64,000 nucleotides of DNA from Allomuricauda sp. GTDB lineage: Bacteria; Bacteroidota; Bacteroidia; Flavobacteriales; Flavobacteriaceae. How positions within the stretch are numbered: the first letter of the stretch is position 1; every line of letters starts with the position of its first letter. The position numbers and the translations under genes were made by a program. Where the stretch lies: positions 496,001-560,000 of the forward strand of contig NZ_JACESV010000001.1 of assembly GCF_013911645.1 (NCBI RefSeq). The letters run 5' to 3'. Of this stretch, positions 9,570 to 18,971 are shown one piece after another. Under the pieces are notes generated by a model. That model was not told where the DNA came from. It searched no databases and saw only the letters and a list, made by a program, of their open reading frames with translations.

Positions 9570-11957
9570 TTAACGGAAGATCAAAATGGATGCAGCGGTT
9601 TCTTGGATTTCTTGCTTGTTCATCATCATTTTACGGAACTTTCCATTGACATACATTTCGGCTTGATCATCGTAGTGTTTGCTAAAAGGGTTTCCGGATT
9701 GCCCCGTTGGTAATATGCTGATACTGTTCTCCACATCCGAAAAATCAATGACACGTCTTGTGGACGGACCAGAACTTACTTTGTAAAATCCTGTGCTGTC
9801 ATAAGGGAACGATAGGTTGTTGATGACCTCACGAGTTCCTGTAACCGGGAACGGGCCCACATTAAAATATTTACGGAGCGACGCTACTTGCCCAAACGGG
9901 TGTTGGTGCTCCAGAGTGTGTACTTTATCCCAAGTCCACTGGCTAGGGTCGGGGCCAAAGTCCTTAACTAGGGAACTCCAAGCATCGGCAAAGGATTTAA
10001 TGATTATGTCCTGTCTTGTTTCAGTAATCTCCTTAGTGTTTATGTTGTCCCACCATTTCCCATTTTCCATTTTGGCTCCCCAAGCAATCTGTCTTTTGAA
10101 CAAATGAGTTTTCAAAAACTGTTTGAACATTTCTGGCCCAAGCTCGTCCTCCATGGTATTCTTTATCATAAAATAGAGTGCTCTATGGTAAAGTGTTGGA
10201 CTAGTACTCGTTAAAGCGTATTTTCCGTTCCAATTCTTTAAAGAATCTACCATAACCAACTGTTCGGTGGTTAAATGGGTTACATCCAACAGTTTTATCA
10301 ATTCTGTAACCAATTCCGTGTTTACCGGCGAAGTAACATCCAGCACCATTTTTGAAATGGACTCCTTGTCCCAATCGTCTTTTGCGTCGAGTAGTTGAAC
10401 TATTCGCTTGGCACGGTTCTCGGGCAAATAATAGCCAGGATACAACATTCCTGCAATAGAATCTGGTTGATTGTTGGCAGAATACACATAATTCCAAGGT
10501 GGGTTTTCGGCCCTGGGATTTTCTGAAAAGTCCAAATAACGTAGCGGCTCCTCTTTCCCTGTGGTTCCATCCAAAATAAACTTGGTGGATAGGCCATCGG
10601 GCATTTCGTAAAGTTTTGCTGTAGCCCACCAGGCCACATTGCCCTCGGCATCGCCATACATTACATTAAGTCCAGGTGCATGGATGTTGGGCAAGGCGCT
10701 TTTAAACTCCTCCATATCGGCGGCATGGCTCATACTGTAAAGAGCGTGCATCACCCTATTTTTGGGTTTGGTGTATATCCAAGACATGGCCACGGGCCGT
10801 TCTTTGGAAATTTGGTCGGCAATGTTATTTAGAACAGGGCCGTGATGCGTTTTCTTATAATTGAAAACCACATCATCCCCATCCTTTACTTTGATGGTTT
10901 TATGGATAAATTCATAATCCTTCCAGCCCTCTAAGGTTTTGTATTTAGTACTGTCGGATGGATGGGTTTCTTCGTAATAAAAATCAATATCGTCATTCTC
11001 GAACATGGTGAGGCCGTAGGCCAGCTTTCTATCATGGCCTAACAATGGAAAAGGAACTCCAGCTAAATGATACCCATATTTTTCATAGGCCGGGGTACTT
11101 ACATGGGCCTCGTACCATACAGAGGGTTGGGCGAAACCTATATGTGGGTCGTTGGCCAAAATCACTTTACCGTTTTTGGTCTTCTGTGGAGCTACCACCC
11201 AGCTATTGCTCCCTTCAAACTGCGGAATGGGAAGTTTATCCAAAGCTGCCGTTACACTTGCGGTAATATTTGTTCCCAAAGTATCTATTTCGACTCCCTT
11301 AAAGTTTTTAATCCAAACCGTGGAAGTATCCGAATGTACGGCCAAGTCATCAATATACTCCTCACCTAGTTTATTGCGCATACTTGTCAATAAGGGGTCC
11401 GTTTTGTGCGCCATGGCAAAACTAAACGCCATATATCCAACGGCATTGTAGACATCTTCAATGGTGAATGGCTTTTTTTCAATCCCTGTCAAATAAAACT
11501 CAATAGGTGTTGGCCCGTTTTTTATAAACTCATTAATGCCATCCAAATAAGCTTGAGACAGCTTTATGGCCTCACTCTGCATGTCCAATGCTGCTATTGT
11601 TTCTTTGGTATGGTCGGCAATACCCAAAGACAGGAAAAACTTGTCGGTTTTGATCATGTCCGCACCAAAAACTTCGGAAAGTTGTCCTTTGGCCACCCTT
11701 CGCAACAATTCCATTTGCCATAATCTATCTTGGGCATGTACATAGCCCAATGCTCTTATGGCATCTGTTTCATTATCTGCATAAATATGGGGAATCCCGT
11801 AGGGGTCAAAATAAGTGGTTACCTCATTGGAGAGACCCGACAAGGTTTTTTCTCCACCATAATCTGGTTTAAGACTGTTAATAAATATAGCAATGCCAAT
11901 AATTACAAGTAGAAGCAATCCTGCAAGAACAAGAAGAATCTTTTTGTAGTTTTTCAC
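9570..11957 (-). CDS. Penicillin acylase-family (Ntn) hydrolase
   Basis: 795 residues with an N-terminal membrane anchor (residues 6-28, KILLVLAGLLLLVIIGIAIF). The family is made as a precursor and cleaved autocatalytically; the new N-terminal Ser of the beta chain is the nucleophile. Here that site is FEGSNSWVV with Ser250. The alpha-chain signature FDPYGIPHIYADNETDAIRALGYVHAQDRLWQMELLRR is clear, and the beta chain has LANDPHIGF and the late CSANNQP-like stretch YVYSANNQPD. Likely substrates are N-acyl amides such as acyl-homoserine lactones, lipoamides or antibiotic side chains; the sequence does not tell which. It would act at the outer face of the inner membrane. It stands as a single transcription unit between the yifB-like locus and dsbD. 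Confidence 0.93.
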   Translation of the reverse strand: MKNYKKILLVLAGLLLLVIIGIAIFINSLKPDYGGEKTLSGLSNEVTTYFDPYGIPHIYADNETDAIRALGYVHAQDRLWQMELLRRVAKGQLSEVFGADMIKTDKFFLSLGIADHTKETIAALDMQSEAIKLSQAYLDGINEFIKNGPTPIEFYLTGIEKKPFTIEDVYNAVGYMAFSFAMAHKTDPLLTSMRNKLGEEYIDDLAVHSDTSTVWIKNFKGVEIDTLGTNITASVTAALDKLPIPQFEGSNSWVVAPQKTKNGKVILANDPHIGFAQPSVWYEAHVSTPAYEKYGYHLAGVPFPLLGHDRKLAYGLTMFENDDIDFYYEETHPSDSTKYKTLEGWKDYEFIHKTIKVKDGDDVVFNYKKTHHGPVLNNIADQISKERPVAMSWIYTKPKNRVMHALYSMSHAADMEEFKSALPNIHAPGLNVMYGDAEGNVAWWATAKLYEMPDGLSTKFILDGTTGKEEPLRYLDFSENPRAENPPWNYVYSANNQPDSIAGMLYPGYYLPENRAKRIVQLLDAKDDWDKESISKMVLDVTSPVNTELVTELIKLLDVTHLTTEQLVMVDSLKNWNGKYALTSTSPTLYHRALYFMIKNTMEDELGPEMFKQFLKTHLFKRQIAWGAKMENGKWWDNINTKEITETRQDIIIKSFADAWSSLVKDFGPDPSQWTWDKVHTLEHQHPFGQVASLRKYFNVGPFPVTGTREVINNLSFPYDSTGFYKVSSGPSTRRVIDFSDVENSISILPTGQSGNPFSKHYDDQAEMYVNGKFRKMMMNKQEIQETAASILIFR

Positions 11958-12015
11958 GAAGATGGGTTAAGTCTATTAATCCATCCTAAGGTATAATTAT
12001 TTTTTTAGATGGTTG

Positions 12016-12040
12016 AAAAAAAATATTGACAAATATCAAT
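12016..12040 (-). terminator. Weak candidate terminator after dsbD
   Basis: Just past the dsbD stop the minus strand forms a short hairpin (ATTGA/TCAAT, 6-nt loop) followed within two bases by eight T residues (plus-strand A-run 12016-12023). The stem is only 5 bp and AT-rich, so termination would be inefficient. Confidence 0.35.
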
Positions 12041-14019
12041 TATTTGTTCATGGAAAGATGGTGTTTTTCCAAGCCAGATTTCAACCATTTCTCATAAGTT
12101 TCAGCATCTACATACTGTACCGCTTCGTTTAAAATTTCCAAGTTTGGAGAAAGTAGCACATAATATGGCTGCGATGCCGCATTGAAATTGATCGTCTGGA
12201 ATGTTCCCCATTTTTGACCAATGGTCTCTATGGCTTTTACCCTTCCAGAATCGTATTTAAAATCGAATTGGTGCTCCTCTGGAAGTTCTTTTCTATCATC
12301 TACATAAAGGGAAATCAACACGTAATCCTCTTTAATAATGGGGTAAATATCGGGGTCGCTCCAGACGTTTTCTTCCATTTTTCTACAATTTACACAGGCC
12401 CACCCCGTAAAATCGAGCAAAATGGGTTTGTTCACCTCTTGCGCATGAGTCAGGCCTTCCTCAAAATCCTTAAAGCAATCCAATCCTAACGGACAATCGC
12501 TTTCTGTTTCCACAACGCTGTAAAAACTTGGCGGAGGAAAACCACTCAGCAATTTTAATTGGGTGATGTTGAAAAGACCAAGAATCAAGTAAACGCTAAA
12601 AGCAAAGCTTAACAAGCCTACTATCTTTCTGGCTGGTGACAAATTTTTCTTGGGCCCATCGTGCGGAAATCTGAAGATTCCAAAGAGGTATAATGTCATC
12701 AAAACAAAGAGCACTACCCATATCCCCACAAATATTTCCCGTTTAAAAATGCCCCAGTTCCCCACTAAATCGGCATTTGACAGAAATTTGAAGGCCAAGG
12801 CCAGCTCCAAAAAGCCGAGCACTACTTTAACGGTGGTCATCCAACCGCCGGATTTTGGCAAGGAATTCAACCAAGCCGGGAACATGGCGAACAAAGCAAA
12901 TGGCAAGGCCAAAGCCAAGCCGAAACCGACCATTCCCGATGTTAAGTTTGTGGCCACATTGCCTTCGGCAAGGGTTGTACTGCCCAAAAGTCCGCCCAAA
13001 ATGGGTCCTGTACACGAAAAAGATACGATTGCCAAGGTCAATGCCATAAAAAAGATACCCAGCCCCCCTCCTACTTTGGATGATGCAGAATCCATTTTAT
13101 TGGCCCATGAGCTGGGCAAGGTGAGTTCGTAATACCCAAAAAATGAAAAGGCAAAAAACACAAAAATGACAAAGAAGAATACGTTGAGCCAAATATTGGT
13201 GGCTATGGTATTCAAAATTTGTGAGTCCACCGAATTGAACAAGTGGAACGGCAAACTCAACAAAAAATAAATTAAAACGATAAAGAATCCGTACAGTAAG
13301 GCATTGCCTATTCCCTTGGATTTGTTCTGGGTTTGTTTGGTGAAAAAGGAAACCGTTAATGGAATCATGGGGAACACACAGGGTGTCAACAATGCAATAA
13401 GTCCTCCGATGAATCCCAATCCAAAAATCACCCATAAGTTGGACTTTCCTTCGGAATCGGATACTCCATTTTGATTCAAGAGGTTTTTGTTCTTTAAATC
13501 CAATTTGAGGGACTCGCCCAAAGCTACACTTCGTTCATCCAAGGACGCTTCTTCGACCACAAAGCCACTCCCATCCAACGAAATTTGAAAAAGATAATCT
13601 ACAGGTAGACAGACTTCCTTACAAATCTGATAAAACAGGTTTACCGAAATTTGATTGACCTCTGGATCAAGCAACTTTATCTTTTGGGTGAAGACGGCCT
13701 CTTTTTTGAAAAAGGTCTCTTCTACCTCAAAAATATCGCTATACTCCTTTATGGTCTCACTTTCTTCGGTTTTACCAATAAGTTCGTAGTCCTCGCCTGC
13801 TTTTTCAAAAGAAAATTCGCTGGGCAAGGAACCTCCTTCGGCCGTGTATTGCGAATATACGTGCCAGCCATCCATAATTTTGCCCTTGAACACCAACTCG
13901 TATTCGGTATCGGACAATTTATGTACTTCGTGGGTCCAAACTGCTGGATTCTCATCCGTTTGGGCGAATGTGGTTAAATTGATGAAGAATAATCCTAAAA
14001 AGAGTACAAGTAATCTCAT
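12040..14019 (-). CDS. dsbD: Thiol:disulfide interchange protein DsbD
   Basis: 659 residues in the classic three-part DsbD order. A signal peptide (residues 1-19, cleavage near FAQ) leads a periplasmic alpha domain with the Cys pair Cys133/Cys137 (QICKEVCLP). The membrane domain (about 197-490) has paired Cys214 (LLTPCVFPMIP) and Cys336 (SFSCTGPILGG). The C-terminal thioredoxin-like gamma domain has DFTGWACVNCRKMEENVW with CVNC at 542-545. It passes electrons from cytoplasmic thioredoxin across the inner membrane to periplasmic thiol proteins. All six redox cysteines are present. The gene starts 4 bp inside the end of tilS (overlap 14016-14019), so the two are cotranscribed. Confidence 0.95.
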   Translation of the reverse strand: MRLLVLFLGLFFINLTTFAQTDENPAVWTHEVHKLSDTEYELVFKGKIMDGWHVYSQYTAEGGSLPSEFSFEKAGEDYELIGKTEESETIKEYSDIFEVEETFFKKEAVFTQKIKLLDPEVNQISVNLFYQICKEVCLPVDYLFQISLDGSGFVVEEASLDERSVALGESLKLDLKNKNLLNQNGVSDSEGKSNLWVIFGLGFIGGLIALLTPCVFPMIPLTVSFFTKQTQNKSKGIGNALLYGFFIVLIYFLLSLPFHLFNSVDSQILNTIATNIWLNVFFFVIFVFFAFSFFGYYELTLPSSWANKMDSASSKVGGGLGIFFMALTLAIVSFSCTGPILGGLLGSTTLAEGNVATNLTSGMVGFGLALALPFALFAMFPAWLNSLPKSGGWMTTVKVVLGFLELALAFKFLSNADLVGNWGIFKREIFVGIWVVLFVLMTLYLFGIFRFPHDGPKKNLSPARKIVGLLSFAFSVYLILGLFNITQLKLLSGFPPPSFYSVVETESDCPLGLDCFKDFEEGLTHAQEVNKPILLDFTGWACVNCRKMEENVWSDPDIYPIIKEDYVLISLYVDDRKELPEEHQFDFKYDSGRVKAIETIGQKWGTFQTINFNAASQPYYVLLSPNLEILNEAVQYVDAETYEKWLKSGLEKHHLSMNK

Positions 14020-15323
14020 GTAAGTTGGGTAATCTTTATTATTTCTCGGGTTGAATCCTCAACCTTGAATCGTTCGTCTGCACGTTTGCCCACAACCCAA
14101 ACAATATCATTATTTGAGCAGAGCAACCATTGCTTTTCTTTGGAAATCACATCCAGTTTTTCATCCTTAAAAAATTTGGACAGTTTTTTCTTGCCTTGCA
14201 TCCCGAAGGGATAAAAATAGTCGCCTTTTTCCCAATTTCTTAACACTAACGGAAAGTTTAACTTTTCCTTATCCAAAAATACGACATTTCGCCCCTGTTT
14301 TTCTAAGGTCTCAACATTTTCCAGCTTTAGTTTGATGGGCAACTCGGATGGAGTTCCATCTATATGGACAAGGTATGTTCCGTTTACCGTGTTCTTTATT
14401 TCAGAAAGAATCAGAAAATCCCTGTCCTTGAGCAATCGGTGTGTTTTGGAAACTACTTGCTTGCCGCTCATGGCTTTCAACAGATCTTTTACATCGTTCC
14501 ATTCTGTAAACCCATAATCTTTGAACAGTCCATACAAGTAAGCATCCAACGGTTGTAGTTGTTCCAGTGCTGCAATGCTAATTTTAATATCACCATCTCG
14601 CTGCTCAAACAACTTGGACTTTAATTCATTTATATGATTAAGGACCAAATCGCTTGATTGTTGCAAATGATTTTGGGTAGTCAGGAAATTTTGTAAAAAA
14701 GTGGGATGCAATTCTTTTAAAACGGGCACAATTTGATGACGAATCTTGTTCCGAAGGTATTTGGTACTGGCATTGCTGCTGTCCTCTCGCCAAACAATCT
14801 TTTCCGACTTGGCATAGGTCAAAATCTCGCTTCGGGAAAAGGGTAGCAACGGCCGAACCACATGTTCGTTCACTTCAGGAATACCGGAAAGACCTTCAAT
14901 TCCCGTACCACGGGATAGATTGATCAAAAAGGTCTCCAAACTATCATCCGCATGGTGGGCCGTTAAAATATAATCGAAACCTTTGGTTTTTATCAAATCC
15001 GAAAACCATTGGTAACGCAACTCCCTTGCTGCCATCTGTACGGACAAACGCTGGGTTTCGGCATATTTCTCGGTCTCAAATAACATCACAAAGACTTCAA
15101 TACCAAAATCGGATGCCAGTTGACGCACAAACGCTTCGTCACCATCACTTTCTTCGTCCCGTAGGTTAAAGTTACAATGGACCAAGGCAATATCCATATC
15201 GGCAGCAATACACAAATGGGCTAGCACAACACTGTCCACCCCGCCACTACAGGCCACTAGGAGCCTTTTCCCCTTCAGAAAGGGCATCTCGCTGTTTATG
15301 TGCTGTTTGAATTTTGGGAACAT
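14016..15323 (-). CDS. tilS: tRNA(Ile)-lysidine synthase
   Basis: 435 residues. The PP-loop motif ACSGGVDSVVLAHL (residues 24-37) and HHADDSLETFLINLSRGTGIEGLSG (about 127-151) are diagnostic for TilS. The enzyme attaches lysine to C34 of the AUA-reading tRNA-Ile with ATP, turning its decoding from AUG to AUA. The C-terminal TilS domain is present: LRNWEKGDYFYPFGMQGKKKLSKFFKDEKL. The start ATG at 15323 follows a repeat-rich gap. It overlaps dsbD by 4 bp. Essential in most bacteria; nothing looks damaged. Confidence 0.96.
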   Translation of the reverse strand: MFPKFKQHINSEMPFLKGKRLLVACSGGVDSVVLAHLCIAADMDIALVHCNFNLRDEESDGDEAFVRQLASDFGIEVFVMLFETEKYAETQRLSVQMAARELRYQWFSDLIKTKGFDYILTAHHADDSLETFLINLSRGTGIEGLSGIPEVNEHVVRPLLPFSRSEILTYAKSEKIVWREDSSNASTKYLRNKIRHQIVPVLKELHPTFLQNFLTTQNHLQQSSDLVLNHINELKSKLFEQRDGDIKISIAALEQLQPLDAYLYGLFKDYGFTEWNDVKDLLKAMSGKQVVSKTHRLLKDRDFLILSEIKNTVNGTYLVHIDGTPSELPIKLKLENVETLEKQGRNVVFLDKEKLNFPLVLRNWEKGDYFYPFGMQGKKKLSKFFKDEKLDVISKEKQWLLCSNNDIVWVVGKRADERFKVEDSTREIIKITQLT

Positions 15324-15674
15324 AGCGCGAATTTACGAATAAACCTTAGCCTTGCGGCTGTGTTATTACGTTACTAAGTTATTTTGTTGTTGCATTATTG
15401 GAATTTGATTTGGCAGTTGGCAGTAAGCAGTTGACAGTAAGCAGTAGGCAATCCGCTGTAACCAATAACTCCTAACTTCAGAAGTCTTGGTTCTTATGTC
15501 CAAAGCGCAGCGGTATTCGAGCAATAAGTGAAATTCGTGTCAATAAACAATGAGTAACCATTCAACTTTTACCCTTCGCCCTTTCACCTTTTTGACACCA
15601 ATTCCACGAATCATCACGAATTTTCTGTCCTTGAACTTGACGCTTGATTTTGAACTTGACACTTGAACTCACTA
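15324..15674. repeat. Repeat-rich intergenic region between pabB and tilS
   Basis: No gene is visible in these 351 bp. They contain GCAGTTGGCAGTAAGCAG-type tandem units (15414-15450), an AATTCCACGAATCATCACGA module (15600-15619) and TTGAACTTGACGCTTGATTT/TTGAACTTGACACTTGAACT units (15631-15667), all recurring in other gaps of this window. It separates the tilS-dsbD unit from the pabB unit. Confidence 0.7.
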
Positions 15675-16970
15675 TCAACCCCATCCCCTTTCCTCCAAAA
15701 CGGTCCGCATAGCTTTAGCTTTAAGCAAGCATTCTTCGTATTCCTTTTCTGGGTCGGATTTTGCAGTAATGGCACTTCCAACAGAAAAGGATATATACTT
15801 TTTTGTTGCATTGTACAGAATACTCCGAATCACTACGTTAAAATCAAAATCTCCGAGTGGGTCAAAATAACCTACGGCCCCGCTGTACAAACCTCGTTTG
15901 GTTTCCTCCAAATCTTCAATAATTTTCATTGCTGAAATCTTTGGAGCACCCGTCATACTACCCATGGGGAAAGTTTCTTTAATCAGTTCTATGGAATTCT
16001 TATCCTTTGGAACCTTTGAAACTACGGTGGAAATCAACTGATGTACTTGCTTAAAAGTGTATGGTTTACAGAGCTCTTCGACTTGCACAGAACCTTTTAA
16101 AGCGCTTTTGGACAGATCGTTGCGGACTAAATCCGTAATCATGATGTTCTCTGAGCGCTCTTTTTCATCTCGGGACAATTCTTTTTTGATTTTTTGATCA
16201 TCCTCTTCATCTTTTCCACGTGGCGCAGTTCCTTTTATGGGTTGTGAAATCACTTTTTGCCCCATTTTTTTAATGTACCGTTCGGGCGAAGCACACATCA
16301 AATACATATCCCTTAACCTCGCAAATACGGCAAACGGTGGTTCGGAAATGCTGTTTAGTTTGTGATGGGTATGCCAAGGGTCAATGGAAATATCTTCTGC
16401 GTAAAATTCCTGACAAAAATTAGCTTCATAAATATCGCCACGGTGGATATGCTCCAAAAAACGGTTGGCTTTTTCAAAATAGGCGTCCTTATGAATCCGC
16501 ATTTTAATTTTAATGGGGTCGCTTGGCTGTTTATTTGAGAAATCCATCTGCCGAAAATTGGTGATTTCGGCATAATCGGCTTCAATTTGGTGGGCAAAAG
16601 CGTTCAAATACTTAAAATGAAGCTGTCCATCATCAACCATTATAATTTTGTTGGGTTGATAAAATTGCAGCATTGGAAATCCAAGAACATCTAAATTTTC
16701 GGAAATCAAATCTTCCAATTCATTTTTAAAATCATAGGAAAAATACCCAAAAACCCAATCCTTTTGCCGGTCCACAAAAGTTTGAAGCTCATCAATACCC
16801 ATCAATACTTGGGATGCGCCAACGGCCAAGCAGGCTTCGAAACTGGAATATGTATCTCGGTGCGAGTTACTGTCCAACCATATTACGCTCTGGTAAGCCC
16901 TGGACCATTGCAACAATGCCTTTTTACTTTGTAAAAGGGAATCTGTCTTAAAGGAACGGTGTGTTCGCAA
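15675..16970 (-). CDS. pabB: Aminodeoxychorismate synthase component I
   Basis: 431 residues of the chorismate-binding family. The decisive stretch is [12 protein letters not shown] (PIKGT at 244-248): PabB has Lys as nucleophile there, while anthranilate synthase TrpE has PIAGT. Further signatures are [32 protein letters not shown] and [24 protein letters not shown]. With a PabA glutaminase, not in this window, it makes 4-amino-4-deoxychorismate for folate synthesis. The only fitting start is a TTG at 16970-16968, 3 nt after the TAG of the preceding FMN reductase gene, so both belong to one operon and pabB may rely on reinitiation. Confidence 0.93.
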   Translation of the reverse strand: MRTHRSFKTDSLLQSKKALLQWSRAYQSVIWLDSNSHRDTYSSFEACLAVGASQVLMGIDELQTFVDRQKDWVFGYFSYDFKNELEDLISENLDVLGFPMLQFYQPNKIIMVDDGQLHFKYLNAFAHQIEADYAEITNFRQMDFSNKQPSDPIKIKMRIHKDAYFEKANRFLEHIHRGDIYEANFCQEFYAEDISIDPWHTHHKLNSISEPPFAVFARLRDMYLMCASPERYIKKMGQKVISQPIKGTAPRGKDEEDDQKIKKELSRDEKERSENIMITDLVRNDLSKSALKGSVQVEELCKPYTFKQVHQLISTVVSKVPKDKNSIELIKETFPMGSMTGAPKISAMKIIEDLEETKRGLYSGAVGYFDPLGDFDFNVVIRSILYNATKKYISFSVGSAITAKSDPEKEYEECLLKAKAMRTVLEERGWG

Positions 16971-16973
16971 TAC

Positions 16974-17510
16974 CTATTGTTTTAACGAATCCAAAAAGGT
17001 GTTCAATGCATTTTGGTGTTCCTCTTTTAAGGCTTCGTCCAAAATGCCTTCTTCACTAAAATTATCATAAAAAGATGGCAAGGAAAAAGTCGCTGCGATT
17101 TCCGCGCCAAACCTCGGCAGCATATTTTCAACCACCGTCAAGGAACCTTTTCCCCCTCTCTTACCTCCGGAAGTGGACATTAACAGCACCTTTGTGCCCT
17201 CCAAAAACTTGCGGTCCATGCGGGAAAGCCAATCCAATACATTTTTAAAGTAGGCCGAAGGGTTTCCGTTATGTTCGTTAACGGACAAAATCAGGCCACC
17301 TGCATTATTGATCTGTTCTTTCAATTCCTTCAACGAAGCGGAATACCCCTCTTCTTTTTCAAGGTCTTCACTGAACATGTGAAAAGGATGTTCTGCCATG
17401 TCTAGCGTCTGGATATCATGGTTTTGCACTAATGCAGTCGTGAGTTTTACTAATTTAAAATTGATAGAAGTGGAAGAATTGCTCCCGGCAAATGCCAAAA
17501 TTGCAGCCAT
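16974..17510 (-). CDS. NADPH-dependent FMN reductase
   Basis: 178 residues with the flavodoxin-like NAD(P)H:FMN oxidoreductase fold. Family markers are the phosphate-binding N-terminus LAFAGSNSSTSINFKLVK and the mid-protein LSVNEHNGNPSAYFKNVLDWLSR, then VLLMSTSGGKRGGKGSL. The normal family motif is P-E-Y-N; here VNEHNGNPS takes its place. It probably reduces FMN, quinones or other acceptors in the cytoplasm. It directly precedes pabB by 3 nt. The divergent membrane acyltransferase lies 130 bp to the right, leaving that gap for both promoters. Confidence 0.88.
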   Translation of the reverse strand: MAAILAFAGSNSSTSINFKLVKLTTALVQNHDIQTLDMAEHPFHMFSEDLEKEEGYSASLKELKEQINNAGGLILSVNEHNGNPSAYFKNVLDWLSRMDRKFLEGTKVLLMSTSGGKRGGKGSLTVVENMLPRFGAEIAATFSLPSFYDNFSEEGILDEALKEEHQNALNTFLDSLKQ

Positions 17511-17640
17511 AGTATAAAATCATTGATTGTTTCGCTAAAATAGCCCGATTGAAGCAGACATGCGACTATTTTGCATATTTTTGGCGCAAAGAACATCCAA
17601 ACTACCTGCTAAACAAGTATATAGGTTGAATGTGAACCAA

Positions 17641-18837
17641 ATGACAGCCAAGAATAACAGGTTATTTTTTATAGACGCCATGCGCGCATGGGCCATTTTG
17701 ATGATGTTGCAAGGGCACTTCATCGATGGTTTGTTGGATCCTGTTTTTAGGGACTCAAGCAATTCTGTTTACAATGTTTGGCTATATTTTAGAGGAATTA
17801 CCGCTCCTGTTTTCTTTACCGTTTCTGGCTTTATATTTACTTATTTATTGATTCGGGTTCCACAAAACGGAATGGAAAACCCAAGGGTTTCCAAAGGTAT
17901 TAGTCGTGGACTACAGCTATTGGCCATTGGTTACTTACTACGCTTGAATCTTGGAGGTCTCTTTAAAGGTGAAATTTACGATTCGTTTTATTTGGTAGAT
18001 GTATTGCATTGTATTGGTCTATCAATTTTAGGTTTGATCGGTGTTTATGTGCTTACGGCCAATAGAAAAAAATATATGTTCCCTGTTGTTCTGGTCAGCA
18101 TTACTTTGTTGCTTTTTCTGTTCGAACGGGTTTACAAGGATTGGACTTTTGCTTTTTTACCCGATTTTATCGCCAATTATTTCACCAAGGCCAATGGTTC
18201 TGTGTTTACCATCATCCCTTGGTTTGGATATACTACTTTGGGTGCCTTTATCTCGGTACTTTTTACGCGATTTAAAAACTATAAATATTTATACCCTGCG
18301 GCGATTTCCATAGCGTTGGTGGTTGGCTATTTTTTAATATACCAATCTTCCAATGTTTTTAAAGGACTTTATGGATGGACCGGGTTGGAATTGTTCAACT
18401 TAATACTATCCAACAACTATTTATTTATCCGTTTGGGTAATGTGTTTGTTGTTTTTGCCGTATTTATGATTCTTCGCCAGTTTATGACGAACAAAACAGT
18501 TCTGAAAATTGGTGCAAGTACACTTTCCATCTACGTGATTCATTTTGTTGTACTTTATGGAAGTTTCACTGGATTGGGGCTGTACCGTTTCTTTAAACAT
18601 TCTCTTTCGCCTGAAATTGTGGTTGCAGGCGCTCTCGCTTTTATGATGGTTTGTACATTTTTATCGTTACAGTACAACCGATACGAAGCGAATATCAAAT
18701 CACAGCTTGCTTTGGGCATTTCTTATGCCAAAATCCAGATTACTGATTTGAAAGAGGCCTCTACACCTGTGCTACGGGAGCTTTTTATTAGAGTTAGACT
18801 ATTCCTCAGAAGAGTTTTACGTACGGTCAGAAGCTAA
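17641..18837 (+). CDS. Membrane acyltransferase-like protein (HGSNAT/DUF1624 type)
   Basis: The frame is open from 17560, but MTAKNNRLFFIDAMRAWAILMMLQGHFIDGL at 17641 is the natural start, giving 398 residues. FIDAMRAWAILMMLQGHFID is the catalytic-site region of this family (Asp/Arg and the His in QGHF). About ten hydrophobic segments follow, including VFFTVSGFIFTYLLIR and YLVDVLHCIGLSILGLIGVYVL. Such proteins transfer acyl groups across the inner membrane to glycans or other envelope components; the acceptor here is unknown. The C-terminal tail (about 60 residues after RYEANIK) is soluble and basic, ending RLFLRRVLRTVRS. It is a single gene converging on lpdA. Confidence 0.85.
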   Translation: MTAKNNRLFFIDAMRAWAILMMLQGHFIDGLLDPVFRDSSNSVYNVWLYFRGITAPVFFTVSGFIFTYLLIRVPQNGMENPRVSKGISRGLQLLAIGYLLRLNLGGLFKGEIYDSFYLVDVLHCIGLSILGLIGVYVLTANRKKYMFPVVLVSITLLLFLFERVYKDWTFAFLPDFIANYFTKANGSVFTIIPWFGYTTLGAFISVLFTRFKNYKYLYPAAISIALVVGYFLIYQSSNVFKGLYGWTGLELFNLILSNNYLFIRLGNVFVVFAVFMILRQFMTNKTVLKIGASTLSIYVIHFVVLYGSFTGLGLYRFFKHSLSPEIVVAGALAFMMVCTFLSLQYNRYEANIKSQLALGISYAKIQITDLKEASTPVLRELFIRVRLFLRRVLRTVRS

Positions 18838-18869
18838 AAAAAGCATCCAATCCTAAGACTGAATGCTTT
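18836..18869 (-). terminator. Rho-independent terminator of lpdA
   Basis: On the minus strand GCATTCAGTC and GATTGGATGC can pair over 10 bp (two G-T pairs) around loop TTAG, followed by T7. This lies 103 bp past the lpdA stop and immediately against the stop codon of the convergent acyltransferase gene. Confidence 0.75.
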
Positions 18870-18898
18870 GAGGTTATCAATGATTGAAATATGTCATT

Positions 18899-18934
18899 CT
18901 GAATTCCTGCTTACCCGCGGACGGGCAAATTCAG
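18899..18934. repeat. Nested inverted repeat between convergent genes
   Basis: CTGAATT (18899-18905) pairs with AATTCAG (18928-18934), enclosing a second hairpin CCCG-CGGA-CGGG (18914-18925). The structure has the look of a dispersed palindromic element; a related GC-rich palindrome occurs at 58405-58424. Confidence 0.55.
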
Positions 18935-18971
18935 GTTGACGAAAACCAACTTTTCAAGCAGCATTTTTTAC

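Noticed and set aside
15675..16970. Anthranilate synthase component I (TrpE)
   Set aside because: The PIKGT motif with Lys is the PabB form; TrpE has PIAGT, and no trp genes are nearby.
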